Source of the DNA: an uncultured Alphaproteobacteria bacterium
GTDB lineage: Bacteria > Pseudomonadota > Alphaproteobacteria > Rhodobacterales > Rhodobacteraceae
Assembly: GCA_929200255.1 (NCBI GenBank)
Contig: CAKMYZ010000004.1
Span: 1 to 64,000, forward strand
Direction of reading: 5' to 3'
Length of the DNA stretch: 64,000 nt
Position numbers and translations under genes: made by a program
The notes under the pieces: generated by a model
What the model was told of the DNA's origin: nothing
Seen by the model: the letters and a program-made list of their open reading frames with translations, nothing else
The model's database searches: none
In this document: piece after piece, positions 45,939 through 55,511 of the stretch
Position numbering within the stretch: position 1 is the stretch's first letter
How the letters are laid out: the number at the start of each line of letters is the position of its first letter

Positions 45939-46117
45939 GAGAATGTCCCCGTTGTTTAGGTTTTTGTTTCGCGGGGCCCCCAAAGACTCCGTCTGCAGCA
46001 CGTTACTGTCACTCATCTGCAATCGTAAAGAAAAAAGGGGCTGGTACAGCGAGGTTTCGCTAATCTTGGCAGTCGCTTCTCAAGAATGGAGCGGGCCGGA
46101 TACCCCGTTCCAACTGC

Positions 46118-46900
46118 CTATTTACACCCACCCCAGCCCCGGGACTGTAAGTGAAAATGATCCGCATGCAGCTGGTTGAAATCAGGCGACAGCGTTAAAC
46201 CGAACCAATCGCAGGCCCCATCACGCACCGCACGCAGGAATGCTGCTTTGGCATCAGACCCGCCCCAATCCGCCAGTAAGCTCAATTGCTGCCCATCGGC
46301 CAAAGTGAAACCCATGATATCCACGGCATCTGCAGTGGCATGGGTGCTCATCCGCTCGGACAGCCCTTCAGCCGTCCGCAATCTGCGACAGCTGTAACTG
46401 CCGATGTGATGAATCCGTGTAACTGACGTCCCAAGAATACGTTGTGCCGCGGGCTGCAGGCTGTGTTCCTCCCACATTGCCATGCGCAAGGCGATAGCAC
46501 AGCGGGTCTCGAGCGAGGAGATTTGCGACTGCCCGACCGCTTCAAGGTTCACCCGGTCCGCAATAAAGCACTGATCACTGTCATTGCGGGGCTCAAGAAC
46601 CTCCAGCACCGCCTGACCGGCCAATGATGCAAGGCAACTTGCACCATCAGCCGCGGCGCGGTTCAGCTTCCATCCGCTGAGCGGGGTCACCGGATGGCTG
46701 ATCTCTAGCGGCGTGATCGGGTTCCATTGCGGCGGCAAAGGCGTGGCGGGGTGCACGACGGCCAGATAACCACCATATCCCACAGTCCCTATAAACAGGA
46801 ACGCGATCGGACCCTTCAAAGCGGACCGAACCGGGCGGCGTTCCGCGCGTTTGGCCTGAGCGGCATGCCGGGCCAGTTGTTGACGTCTGGCATGCCGCAT
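46118..46900 (-). CDS. Extensin-like C-terminal domain protein
   Basis: A 260-residue protein with a basic cytoplasmic N-terminus, one membrane anchor (IAFLFIGTVGYGGYLAVV, about 32-49) and a periplasmic extensin-like domain. Conserved parts are CFIADRVNLEA, MSTHATADAVDIMGF and the last LHADHFHLQSRGWGGC. The His/Asp arrangement (HATADAVD and HADHFH) resembles D-Ala-D-Ala-type zinc peptidases, so cell-wall activity is plausible but not shown. Four or more cysteines could pair. It starts seven bases after the ahcY region on the same strand. Confidence 0.85.
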   Translation of the reverse strand: MRHARRQQLARHAAQAKRAERRPVRSALKGPIAFLFIGTVGYGGYLAVVHPATPLPPQWNPITPLEISHPVTPLSGWKLNRAAADGASCLASLAGQAVLEVLEPRNDSDQCFIADRVNLEAVGQSQISSLETRCAIALRMAMWEEHSLQPAAQRILGTSVTRIHHIGSYSCRRLRTAEGLSERMSTHATADAVDIMGFTLADGQQLSLLADWGGSDAKAAFLRAVRDGACDWFGLTLSPDFNQLHADHFHLQSRGWGGCK

Positions 46901-46906
46901 CGGCGA

Positions 46907-48292
46907 TCAGTACCGGTAATGCTCTGGCTTGAAGGGGCCATCGACGGTCACACCGATGTAATCCGCCTGCTCTTTCTTCAACGCTGTCAGCTTGACGCCG
47001 ATCCGGGCAAGGTGCAGGCGGGCGACCTTTTCATCCAGGTGTTTGGGCAGGATATGCACGCCCACTTCGTAGGCATTGCCATTGTTCCACAATTCCATCT
47101 GGGCCAGCACCTGATTGGTAAAGGACGCGGACATCACAAACGACGGGTGGCCGGTCGCATTGCCAAGGTTCAGCAGGCGTCCCTCGGACAACAGGATCAG
47201 GCGGTTGCCCGAAGGCATTTCGATCATATCGACCTGTTCTTTGATGTTGGTCCACTTGTGGTTTTTCAACGCGGCGACCTGAATTTCGTTGTCGAAGTGG
47301 CCGATGTTTCCAACAATCGCCATATCCTTCATCTCGCGCATATGCTCGATACGGATGACGTCCTTGTTGCCGGTTGTGGTGATAAAGACGTCAGCACTAT
47401 CCAGCACGTCCTCAAGCACAACAACTTCAAAGCCATCCATCGCAGCCTGCAAAGCGCAGATCGGGTCGACCTCTGTCACCTTCACGCGCGCACCAGCACC
47501 AGCCAGTGACGCAGCAGAGCCTTTGCCCACATCGCCATAGCCACAAACAACGGCAACCTTACCGGCCATCATCGTGTCGGTTGCGCGGCGGATACCGTCA
47601 ACAAGCGATTCTTTGCAGCCGTATTTGTTGTCGAACTTCGACTTGGTGACGCTGTCATTCACGTTGATCGCAGGGAAGGGCAGTTGGCCTTTCTTGTGCA
47701 GGTCGTAAAGGCGATGAACACCAGTTGTTGTCTCCTCGGACACACCTTTGATCGCGTCACGCGTCTTGGTGAACCAACCGGGGCTGGCTGCCATCCGCTT
47801 GGCAATTTGCTTTTTGATGGCTTCTTCTTCCTCAGACTGCGGGACAGGGATGATGTCTTCGCCAGCTTCCGCCCGCGCGCCCAATAGAACGTAGAGCGTT
47901 GCATCACCACCATCATCCAGGATCAGGTTGGGGCCCTCGGGGAACATGAAGGATTTATCAAGGTAGTCCCAATGCTCTTCCAGCGACTGGCCCTTGATCG
48001 CGAAAACAGGCACGCCTGCCTCTGCGATGGCGGCAGCCGCATGATCCTGCGTGGAAAAGATGTTGCAGGACGCCCAGCGCACATCTGCACCCAGATCGAC
48101 CAGCGTTTCGATCAGAACTGCCGTCTGGATCGTCATGTGCAAGGAACCAACAATCCGTGCACCTTTCAGCGGCTTCTTGTCACCATACTCTTCACGCAGG
48201 GACATCAGGCCGGGCATTTCTGTTTCAGCAATATCCAGCTCTTTGCGGCCAAATGCAGCAAGGGAAATGTCCTTAACGGTGTAGTCTTTCAT
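46907..48292 (-). CDS. ahcY: Adenosylhomocysteinase (SAH hydrolase)
   Basis: Hydrolyses S-adenosylhomocysteine to homocysteine and adenosine, clearing the product inhibitor of methyltransferases. The 461-residue protein begins [20 protein letters not shown] and has the NAD-binding [13 protein letters not shown], the substrate-site [10 protein letters not shown] and the C-terminal PFKPEHYRY that closes the cofactor site. The ATG at 48292 has GGAGG seven bases upstream; the open frame goes on nine codons. It carries the insertion typical of the bacterial form. Confidence 0.97.
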   Translation of the reverse strand: MKDYTVKDISLAAFGRKELDIAETEMPGLMSLREEYGDKKPLKGARIVGSLHMTIQTAVLIETLVDLGADVRWASCNIFSTQDHAAAAIAEAGVPVFAIKGQSLEEHWDYLDKSFMFPEGPNLILDDGGDATLYVLLGARAEAGEDIIPVPQSEEEEAIKKQIAKRMAASPGWFTKTRDAIKGVSEETTTGVHRLYDLHKKGQLPFPAINVNDSVTKSKFDNKYGCKESLVDGIRRATDTMMAGKVAVVCGYGDVGKGSAASLAGAGARVKVTEVDPICALQAAMDGFEVVVLEDVLDSADVFITTTGNKDVIRIEHMREMKDMAIVGNIGHFDNEIQVAALKNHKWTNIKEQVDMIEMPSGNRLILLSEGRLLNLGNATGHPSFVMSASFTNQVLAQMELWNNGNAYEVGVHILPKHLDEKVARLHLARIGVKLTALKKEQADYIGVTVDGPFKPEHYRY

Positions 48293-48374
48293 AGCAGCCT
48301 CCGGGCGAGCGTTATTCACGTTTTGTCGCCTGATAGCAGGGCCACAGCCATGTCACAATGGGCGCGGTGACATG

Positions 48375-48392
48375 ATGCGCGCTACCGCGCAT
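48375..48392 (-). promoter_or_regulatory. GC-rich inverted repeat upstream of ahcY
   Basis: Perfect repeat ATGCGCG / CGCGCAT with a four-base loop, 83 bases before the ahcY start and 118 bases before the divergent HD gene. It may be an operator or an mRNA hairpin. I compared the leader with known SAH and SAM/SAH riboswitch patterns and did not see a match. Confidence 0.35.
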
Positions 48393-48509
48393 GAGCCTTG
48401 CCGTAAGACGCATTGATTAAGTAAAGATGCACCCCAATTCTCAGCAGCTTGGTTTACCCGCCTTTGCGCAGGCATTATGTCATTGCAAAGATCATTTCGC
48501 GGAGCGCCG

Positions 48510-49106
48510 ATGCCCAAGACACAACCCAGAGCATGGCAGCGGATGCTGTCGGGCCGCAGGCTGGATCTGCTGGACCCCACACCGATGGATATCGAGATCG
48601 AGGACATTGCCCACGGTCTGGCTTTTGTCGCGCGCTGGAACGGCCAAACCGTGGGTGATTTTGCCTATTCCGTGGCAGAGCATTCGCTTTTGGTCACCGA
48701 GATTTTCACGCGCCAGCACCCCAACGCCCCGACAAAATGGCGCTTGGCCGCACTGCTGCATGATGCGCCTGAGTATGTCATTGGCGATATGATCAGCCCG
48801 GTAAAAGCAGCGGTTGGCCCTGGGTACGGTGCGCTTGATGAACGTCTGACCGCCGCCATTCATTTGCGGTTTGGTCTGCCGGCACAGATACCCGCGACAG
48901 TGAAACGTCAGATCAAGAAGGCCGATAAGCTTTCAGCATGGCTGGAGGCGGCGCAGATAGCTGGATTTTCCATAGCAGAAGCCAACAAACTCTTTGGCAA
49001 ACAGGATGCAGCGCTGGCCAAGACGCTTAACATCCGGCTACGCCCTCCGGTGGAAGCCCGGGATGAATTCACAACACTCTATCACACATTGGCAAGTACC
49101 CTATGA
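48510..49106 (+). CDS. HD-domain hydrolase (YfbR/YedJ-like)
   Basis: A 198-residue metal-dependent phosphohydrolase. The HD motif is in ALLHDAPEYVIGDMISP, preceded by the first His in VAEHSLLV and followed by the distal Asp in KKADKLSAWLEA. YfbR in E. coli is a 5'-deoxynucleotidase; similarity is to the fold, and the substrate is uncertain. The ATG at 48510 follows GGAGCGCCG; an earlier ATG at 48477 is possible. It overlaps the acetyltransferase gene by four bases. Confidence 0.87.
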   Translation: MPKTQPRAWQRMLSGRRLDLLDPTPMDIEIEDIAHGLAFVARWNGQTVGDFAYSVAEHSLLVTEIFTRQHPNAPTKWRLAALLHDAPEYVIGDMISPVKAAVGPGYGALDERLTAAIHLRFGLPAQIPATVKRQIKKADKLSAWLEAAQIAGFSIAEANKLFGKQDAALAKTLNIRLRPPVEARDEFTTLYHTLASTL

Positions 49107-49591
49107 TCATCACAACCGCCACCTCGGGCGATGCGCCCGGCATGACCGTGCTTCTTAACGCCATTATTGAACGCGGGGGCACAACGGCCCATCAGACGCC
49201 CTTCGACACAGACCGTATGCTGCAGCACTACATCGCACCACCCCGATTGGTGTGCTGCCATGTCGCCAAAGAGGATAACACCGTACTTGGCTTTCAATGG
49301 GTTGGCTGGCCAAAGCAAGAATCGCCCATGTCAGAAGGCTGGGCTGTGATCGCAAGCTTTGTCGCGATCGAGGCGGCAGGCCAGGGCATCGGTCAACAGC
49401 TTTTCAAGGCCACCCAGGCGGCAGCTTGCGCGGCTGGTGTCAAAACCATCGACGCGACCATCCGCGCCGATAACGTGCCGGGACTGCGGTATTATAGCGG
49501 GCTGGGCTTTGGGGATTATGACCGGTTAGCCGACGTGGCATTGCGTGATGGCACACGTGTGGACCAAATTCGAAAACGGTTCGACCTTTAA
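49103..49591 (+). CDS. GNAT-family N-acetyltransferase
   Basis: A 162-residue acyltransferase of the GNAT fold. Motif A, which binds the acetyl-CoA pyrophosphate, is AASFVAIEAAGQGIGQQLFKA style (the Q-G-I-G-Q part), and YYSGLGFGDYDRL is the usual C-terminal motif B. The opening resembles phosphinothricin/methionine sulfoximine acetyltransferase-like members. Acceptor unknown. It starts within the stop of the HD gene. Confidence 0.88.
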   Translation: MIITTATSGDAPGMTVLLNAIIERGGTTAHQTPFDTDRMLQHYIAPPRLVCCHVAKEDNTVLGFQWVGWPKQESPMSEGWAVIASFVAIEAAGQGIGQQLFKATQAAACAAGVKTIDATIRADNVPGLRYYSGLGFGDYDRLADVALRDGTRVDQIRKRFDL

Positions 49592-49695
49592 GATCAGGAA
49601 CGCAATCAAAGACTCCAAAAAATGACGCGGGCCTCAACGATCTCTTAAGCTGTCGAATGGTATCGTTCCCACAGAATTTCGCAGGAAGATCCGAA

Positions 49696-51738
49696 ATGAT
49701 TGCAGTTTTCAAGCAGGCAGGACGTGTTCTTGCGCGCATAGAACTGCGCAATCCCGAGCGGCTATGGGTTCACTACTGCGTTGTGATTTCGGCCGTAGTA
49801 ATCCTTCTGTTCGGCAGTCACCTGCTTGATCGGGTTGAAGCGAAAAACGGCCATCAAGCGTCCGAAGCCATTGAAATGAGCACACAGCAATTGCTTCACG
49901 CCCAAAAAGTTGTTGAGGCGGCTACTGAGTTTGTTGTTGGAAATGCTGCCGATAGTCGGCAACTCGACAAGGCCATTGTTCATTTCCAGGACTTGCATCA
50001 CACCATCGCAAACAGCGGCGATCTGCCGGCAGCTGTACAACAACGTCTATTTGACGGCGCCGCACCGCTATACCAAGACATCCGCAGGTTTACCGCACTT
50101 GCCGGACATATTGTACAAGCAACTGGCCCGCAGCAAATGGAAGCACTGACTCACTTGCAGTATCAGTATCTGAGCGGCGGGTTGCAGCAGGAGCTCACCT
50201 CGCAGACATCGCTTTTTTCCGATCAGCTGGCCATCGATACACGAAGGATACTTGAGGTCAGGCTGGCATTGTTCTTCTTTTCGGCTGCCGTATTGATGGC
50301 TGAGGCCTTCTGGATCTTCCTGCCTGCTCACAGATTGGTAAGATCGACCTTCCGCAAATTGCGACGGCAGGCAGAGATGTTGCGCAAATCTCGTGCCAAG
50401 CTCGAAGAAATGAACGCAAAGCTCGTCCATATGGCTGGACATGACCCGTTGACGGATCTGCCCAACAGGAAAAGTTTGACCGCGTTCATAACCAATGCGA
50501 TGGCCGACAAAAGCATTCATGAAAGCACGTTACTTTTGGTGGGACTGGACGACTTTAAGACTGTGAATGATACACTCGGCGCAGACTACGGAGATGCACT
50601 CTTGATTGCGGTCGGCCAAGCTTTGCAAAGCTGTATCGATGAAGAAGATTTCGTGGCGTATATGGGCAATGATGAATTCGTTCTCATTTCGGCTGAGCCA
50701 GCCAAAGTTATCATCGCGCGCATAATGGCTTCGCTCGATCAGCCTTTCATGATCAAGGGGCGGCGCGTCCCCACAAAGGCCAGCATCGGCTATCTCACCC
50801 TAGGGCCACAAACGGGTGGGCCGCTCGAACCAGTCGCGGATGCCGGCGTCGCCTTGCAATCGGCAAAGTCGGCAGGCGGCAAGACGGCGCGCCAGTTTAC
50901 AGCCGATTTACAAACAGAGCAGGATTGCTTCCAGAATCTGCAGATCGAACTGATTGATGCGATCAAAAACGGTGAAATCGAGCCTTGGTTCCAACCCCAG
51001 ATACAACTGTCAGACGGCCATCTGCACGGTGCAGAAGTGCTCGCCCGGTGGCGGCATCCGACCCGCGGACTGCTTTCTCCGTTTCATTTCCTGCCTGCCG
51101 CTGAGCGGGCAGGACTGATGATTGATCTGGATCACGCTGTCTGGACCGCGGCTTTGCGTTATGCACGGGCATGGCAGGACGAGGGTATCTGGAGGCCATG
51201 CGTCTCACTCAACGTAGCACCCGACACAATCGCAGACCCACACTTTCTAGAGCGGTTTCTGTTGGTCTTGCAGCGCTCAGGGTTAGAGGCGGATCAGGTG
51301 ATCGTGGAATTGCTTGAAACAACGTTTATCGGGGGTGATGATGATATGGTTTCGATTAACATCGACGGTCTGGCCGAATCCGGCGTCGCCGTTGAGTTGG
51401 ATGACTTCGGCACCGGATTCGCATCACTTTCTAGGCTTGCACAACTCCCGCTCACAGGGGTCAAACTTGACCGATCGCTCGTCAGCCCCCTGCCGGACCA
51501 TGGGGCCGACAGCATTGTGAGGGCCGTCTTAGCATTGGCGGCCGAACTGGGACTGCTCGTAATCGCGGAGGGGGTCGAAGAAACAGCACAGGCCAAACAT
51601 CTCGATGATCGGGGCTGCGCGGTCGCGCAAGGCTATGGGTTTGGCAAACCGATGCCAGCAAATGAGTTCCAAAGCTGGCTACAAGTGAATGTGGGCAAAG
51701 CAGTCAACATCAATCAGAATCTGGTGAAATCCGCCTGA
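49696..51738 (+). CDS. Membrane GGDEF/EAL cyclic-di-GMP protein with degenerate GGDEF
   Basis: A 680-residue protein. Membrane helices at about 27-44 and 189-210 flank a helical periplasmic sensor. A GGDEF domain follows (about 245-400), with the active-site motif reading GNDEF, and then an EAL domain. The EAL residues look intact: EVLARW, SLNVAP, ELLETT, DDFGTGFASL, KLDRSL, AEGVEE and GYGFGKP. It is therefore probably a c-di-GMP phosphodiesterase; the GNDEF site may bind GTP as an allosteric site or still be active. The ATG at 49696 follows AGGAAGATCCGAA; the frame is open to 49657. Confidence 0.92.
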   Translation: MIAVFKQAGRVLARIELRNPERLWVHYCVVISAVVILLFGSHLLDRVEAKNGHQASEAIEMSTQQLLHAQKVVEAATEFVVGNAADSRQLDKAIVHFQDLHHTIANSGDLPAAVQQRLFDGAAPLYQDIRRFTALAGHIVQATGPQQMEALTHLQYQYLSGGLQQELTSQTSLFSDQLAIDTRRILEVRLALFFFSAAVLMAEAFWIFLPAHRLVRSTFRKLRRQAEMLRKSRAKLEEMNAKLVHMAGHDPLTDLPNRKSLTAFITNAMADKSIHESTLLLVGLDDFKTVNDTLGADYGDALLIAVGQALQSCIDEEDFVAYMGNDEFVLISAEPAKVIIARIMASLDQPFMIKGRRVPTKASIGYLTLGPQTGGPLEPVADAGVALQSAKSAGGKTARQFTADLQTEQDCFQNLQIELIDAIKNGEIEPWFQPQIQLSDGHLHGAEVLARWRHPTRGLLSPFHFLPAAERAGLMIDLDHAVWTAALRYARAWQDEGIWRPCVSLNVAPDTIADPHFLERFLLVLQRSGLEADQVIVELLETTFIGGDDDMVSINIDGLAESGVAVELDDFGTGFASLSRLAQLPLTGVKLDRSLVSPLPDHGADSIVRAVLALAAELGLLVIAEGVEETAQAKHLDDRGCAVAQGYGFGKPMPANEFQSWLQVNVGKAVNINQNLVKSA

Positions 51739-51831
51739 CACCATGATGCACGTTGTGGATGATGCGCCCTTGAGGATTGGGGTGGGACACCGTATCTGAA
51801 AGGTCAACAGCACAGGCCGAAAGGGCATGCA

Positions 51832-52446
51832 ATGGCCAATCATCTTTATCAAAACGATCTGCCCGACGGGCTTGATCTTGGACCTGTCGTCGCCATCGAT
51901 TGCGAAACCATGGGGCTCAACCCGCACCGTGACAGACTTTGCCTGATCCAGATGTCGGGCGGCGATGGTGAATGTCATCTTGTACAGGTGGCCAAAGGTC
52001 AAACCAAAGCGCCCAATCTTTGTGCCATGTTGGAAAATCCTGATGTGCTCAAGATTTTTCACTTTGGCCGCTTTGATATTGCAACCCTGATGCACAGCTT
52101 TGGTGCCCGCACAGCGCCGGTTTATTGCACCAAGATCGCCTCGCGATTGGTACGCACATATACGGATCGGCACGGGCTCAAAAATCTGCTTCAGGAACTG
52201 CTTGGTATCGATATATCAAAACACCAACAGCAAAGCGATTGGGGCGCTGAAACGTTAACAGCAGCGCAACTTGATTATGCTGCTTCGGATGTCCTTTATC
52301 TCCACCAACTCAAAGAAAAACTCGACGTGGTTTTGGCGCGCGAGAGGCGTACCGAAATCGCGCAAAGTTGTTTTGATTTTCTGCCCACACGCGCAGAGCT
52401 TGATCTGGCCGGCTGGCCAGAGATCGATATCTTTGCACACTCATGA
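51832..52446 (+). CDS. Ribonuclease D-like 3'-5' exonuclease (DEDDy)
   Basis: A 204-residue exonuclease-domain protein. The DEDDy residues lie in AIDCETMGL (Exo I), HFGRFDIATL (Exo II) and QLDYAASDVLYL (Exo III). The HRDC domains of full-length RNase D are missing, so it is a single-domain form common in alphaproteobacteria. Likely acts in tRNA or other small-RNA 3' processing. It overlaps kdsD by four bases, an order found in relatives. Confidence 0.9.
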   Translation: MANHLYQNDLPDGLDLGPVVAIDCETMGLNPHRDRLCLIQMSGGDGECHLVQVAKGQTKAPNLCAMLENPDVLKIFHFGRFDIATLMHSFGARTAPVYCTKIASRLVRTYTDRHGLKNLLQELLGIDISKHQQQSDWGAETLTAAQLDYAASDVLYLHQLKEKLDVVLARERRTEIAQSCFDFLPTRAELDLAGWPEIDIFAHS

Positions 52447-53411
52447 CTGATCCCAAGAAACTCCACGCCACAGCGCAAAGGGTGATCCGGCAAGAGGCGG
52501 AGGCGCTCAACACACTTGCTGATCAGTTGGGCGACAGTTTTGCACAAGCCGTTGATTTGCTTCTGAATGCCAAAGGCCGCGTGATCGTCAGCGGCATGGG
52601 TAAATCGGGGCATATCGCCCGCAAAATCGCCGCAACATTCGCCAGCACCGGTACGCCCGCCCATTTCGTGCACCCCGCTGAAGCGAGCCATGGCGACCTT
52701 GGCATGATGACGCGCGGCGATGTGGTACTGGTACTGTCAAATTCGGGCGAAACACCCGAACTGGTCGATCTGGTTGCCTACACCCGTCGTTTTGGCATTC
52801 CGATGATCGGTGTCGCCGCCAAACAACACAGCACTCTTTTGCAGCGCGCCGATGTTGCCATCATCCTGCCCAATCTGGGCGAGGCTTGCGGCACGGGTGT
52901 TGTGCCCACGGTGTCTACGACGATGACCCTTGCCTTGGGTGACGCATTGGCTGTCGCCTTGATGGAACACCGCGCATTCACGCCCGAAAATTTTCGTGAG
53001 TTCCACCCCGGCGGCAAGCTGGGTGCGCAGCTGTCGAAAGTCAGTGACCTGATGCATAGTGGCAACGCGATGCCCTTGGTGCCGGGTGATACGCCCATGG
53101 GTGACGCGCTTTTGGTGATCAGCCAAAAGGGGTTTGGCGTTGTTGGTGTAACAGATAGGGGTGGGACCCTGATCGGTGTGATCACTGACGGTGATTTACG
53201 ACGTCACATGGCCGGCCTGCTGGATCATGCGGCGCGTGACGTGATGACGGTTGCGCCAACCACCGTATCCCCAGCCGCATTGGCCGAAGAAGCGGTTGCG
53301 CTGATGAACGCCAAAAAGATTACATGCCTCTTCGCAGTGGAGCCCGAAGCGAACGGCAAAGCCGCTGGGATACTACACATCCACGACTGTCTGCGCGCAG
53401 GCATCGTTTGA
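52443..53411 (+). CDS. kdsD: Arabinose-5-phosphate isomerase (KdsD type)
   Basis: Converts ribulose-5-phosphate to arabinose-5-phosphate, the first step to Kdo. The 322-residue protein has an N-terminal SIS domain with SGMGKSGHIARKIAATFAST and LSNSGETPELVDL, the EACGTGVVPTVSTTM stretch and two C-terminal CBS domains (SDLMHSGNAMPLV and DVMTVAPTTVSP). Location before lptCAB supports an LPS role. GutQ is a close relative but is usually linked with glucitol genes. Confidence 0.94.
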   Translation: MTDPKKLHATAQRVIRQEAEALNTLADQLGDSFAQAVDLLLNAKGRVIVSGMGKSGHIARKIAATFASTGTPAHFVHPAEASHGDLGMMTRGDVVLVLSNSGETPELVDLVAYTRRFGIPMIGVAAKQHSTLLQRADVAIILPNLGEACGTGVVPTVSTTMTLALGDALAVALMEHRAFTPENFREFHPGGKLGAQLSKVSDLMHSGNAMPLVPGDTPMGDALLVISQKGFGVVGVTDRGGTLIGVITDGDLRRHMAGLLDHAARDVMTVAPTTVSPAALAEEAVALMNAKKITCLFAVEPEANGKAAGILHIHDCLRAGIV

Positions 53412-53413
53412 CA

Positions 53414-54016
53414 ATGACAACCACAAGCAACCTGCATTCGCGCATTGTGGGATGGGCAAAGATCCTGCTCCCACTTTTCGCGCTTGCACTGCTTTCGACA
53501 CTGTTTTTATTTGCCCGCACCCCGACACAGCCGGCCGACATTGATTTGGAAGAGGTCACGCGCATTGCCCGCGAACAGCGGGTGTCCGCGCCTGAATTTT
53601 CCGGCGTCACGGAGGATGGCGCAGTCGTTGTCATCTCAGCCAAAACCGCCCGACCTGACAGCACCGAACCTGATGCTGTCAGTGTTAACGACGTCTTTCT
53701 GCGCATGGACAACACTGATGGCAGTTTTGTGCAGGTGACAGCCCCACTGGGCGAAATCGCGGGACGCAAACGGATTGCACAATTCCTCGGCCTGGCACGG
53801 TTAGAGACATCTACGGGCTATAGGATGGAAACAAACGGCCTGATCGCAGATCTGAATACCGGCGTCATAGAGTCCCTTGGGCTGTTGGAAATCCGCGCCC
53901 CTTTTGGTGAACTGACAGCGGGAAACGTCACGTTCACGGTCGCATCGGATGAGTTGGGCCAGCAGATGCTGTTCACCAATGGGGTGCGCCTGCTATATAA
54001 TCCCCAAACGCCGTGA
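53414..54016 (+). CDS. lptC: LPS export system protein LptC
   Basis: A single-pass inner-membrane protein that passes LPS from LptB2FG to LptA. A helix at about 16-34 (KILLPLFALALLSTLFLFAR) is followed by a beta-jellyroll periplasmic domain of about 165 residues. The ATG at 53414 is used because the membrane helix follows; the open frame begins 30 codons earlier within kdsD. Sequence is weakly conserved; the call rests on size, topology and its place between kdsD and lptA. Confidence 0.88.
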   Translation: MTTTSNLHSRIVGWAKILLPLFALALLSTLFLFARTPTQPADIDLEEVTRIAREQRVSAPEFSGVTEDGAVVVISAKTARPDSTEPDAVSVNDVFLRMDNTDGSFVQVTAPLGEIAGRKRIAQFLGLARLETSTGYRMETNGLIADLNTGVIESLGLLEIRAPFGELTAGNVTFTVASDELGQQMLFTNGVRLLYNPQTP

Positions 54017-54031
54017 AGAAGGATCGACCAG

Positions 54032-54514
54032 ATGCTGAAACAGATTTTGCTGAGCGCATCGCTTTATGTCGCCGCAAGCGGCCTTGCTGCACAAACCAGT
54101 GTCAATCTTGGCGGCATGACGGTGGATACGACGGCCGCGATCGAAGTCACCTCTGACAGTCTTTCAGTGGATCAAGACACGGGCGTCGCTGTGTTCGAAG
54201 GCGATGTCTTTATCGGGCAGGGCGATTTGCGTCTGACGGCCGCCCGGGTTGAGGTGATCTATGGCACCGACACATCACAAATTGCGCGCTTAATTGCATC
54301 CGGTGGGGTCACCTTTGTGACGGCTGCCGAAGCCGCAGAAGCGCAAAGCGCAGACTATGATATTGAAGCCGGACTTTTGTCTTTGCGCGGCGAAGTATTG
54401 TTAACGCAAGGCGCAAGCGCCATATCAGCCGAAGAGATGATCATTGACGTCAATGACGGCACCGCCTCAATGACAGGCCGTGTCCGCACAGTACTCCAGC
54501 AAGGCGATAACTGA
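54032..54514 (+). CDS. lptA: LPS transport protein LptA (OstA-like)
   Basis: A periplasmic bridge protein of 160 residues: signal peptide MLKQILLSASLYVAASGLAA, then a jellyroll domain with IEVTSDSLSVDQDTGVAVFE, VFIGQGDLRLTAARVEV and GEVLLTQGASAISAEEMIID, the OstA pattern. Its stop overlaps the lptB start by one base. Confidence 0.92.
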   Translation: MLKQILLSASLYVAASGLAAQTSVNLGGMTVDTTAAIEVTSDSLSVDQDTGVAVFEGDVFIGQGDLRLTAARVEVIYGTDTSQIARLIASGGVTFVTAAEAAEAQSADYDIEAGLLSLRGEVLLTQGASAISAEEMIIDVNDGTASMTGRVRTVLQQGDN

Positions 54515-55275
54515 TGCCAGATGCGCCCGCACTTTCCGTCCAAGATGGCGACGTTGGATTGCACATCAGCAATCTTCGCAAGAGCTATCGCAAGCGGCCG
54601 GTAATCCGCGACGTCAGTATCGATCTGGGTCGGGGTGAGGTCGTGGCACTATTGGGGCCGAATGGCTCTGGCAAAACAACTTGCTTTTACTCCATCGCGG
54701 GGCTGGTGACACCCGAAGGCGGGCGCGTCGTGATTGATGGCCGCGAGGTGACAACGCTGCCAATGTATCGCCGGGCCCAGCTTGGCATTGGGTATCTGCC
54801 GCAGGAAATGTCCATTTTTCGCGGTATGACCGTGGAAGACAATATCATGTCGATCCTCGAGATTGCAGTACAGGGCAAGCACCGCCAACGCGAAAGGCTC
54901 GAAGAATTGCTATCCGAATTCTCGATTGAACATCTGCGCCGTGCCTCAGCCATGGCGCTTTCGGGAGGTGAACGCCGGCGGGCCGAGATTGCCCGTTGCC
55001 TTGCCGCAGGGCCAAAATATGTCCTCCTTGACGAACCCTTTGCCGGAGTTGATCCGATCGCTGTTGGGGAAATCCGGCATCTGGTGGCAGACCTCAAAAA
55101 CCGGGGCATCGGCGTGCTGATTACGGATCACAACGTGCAGGAAACGCTGCAGATCGTAGACCGTGCATATATCCTGCACGATGGCAAAGTACTGATGAGC
55201 GGCACCACACAAGAAGTAATCGCAGACGAAAACGTGCGCCGGGTCTATCTGGGCAATAACTTCCGTGTGAATTGA
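54514..55275 (+). CDS. lptB: LPS export ABC transporter ATPase LptB
   Basis: ATPase that powers LPS extraction as LptB2FG. The 253-residue protein has Walker A GPNGSGKT (48-55), the Q-loop in IGYLPQEMSIFRGMTV, the signature LSGGERRRAEIARCLA, Walker B VLLDEPFAGVD and the switch His in ITDHNV. RVYLGNNFRV at the end is the usual LptB tail. The following 236 bases hold no gene; rpoN, which often follows lptB, is not here. Confidence 0.96.
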   Translation: MPDAPALSVQDGDVGLHISNLRKSYRKRPVIRDVSIDLGRGEVVALLGPNGSGKTTCFYSIAGLVTPEGGRVVIDGREVTTLPMYRRAQLGIGYLPQEMSIFRGMTVEDNIMSILEIAVQGKHRQRERLEELLSEFSIEHLRRASAMALSGGERRRAEIARCLAAGPKYVLLDEPFAGVDPIAVGEIRHLVADLKNRGIGVLITDHNVQETLQIVDRAYILHDGKVLMSGTTQEVIADENVRRVYLGNNFRVN

Positions 55276-55511
55276 TTCTTTTCGGCAAACCCCCGTCTGC
55301 ATCATTGACAACACCGGGGGATTCATCGCCAAATACCTATGATGATTGACCCGAGATCTTTTCCCGCACGTCTGTCGGCACTTCGCCGAAGGCTGCCGGT
55401 AAAGCAAATAAATTCAGGGCGTTATCATCAACCACTCACATAACGGACCGATAGCTGGCTGCTTTGGCAGGTCCAGCGATCACGCCGTCATGACCCAATA
55501 AAGGAGAAACG

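Noticed and set aside
48293..48426. Possible SAH or SAM/SAH riboswitch before ahcY
   Set aside because: The leader contains a GC-rich hairpin but not the conserved core sequences or pseudoknot pattern of these riboswitch classes as I know them.
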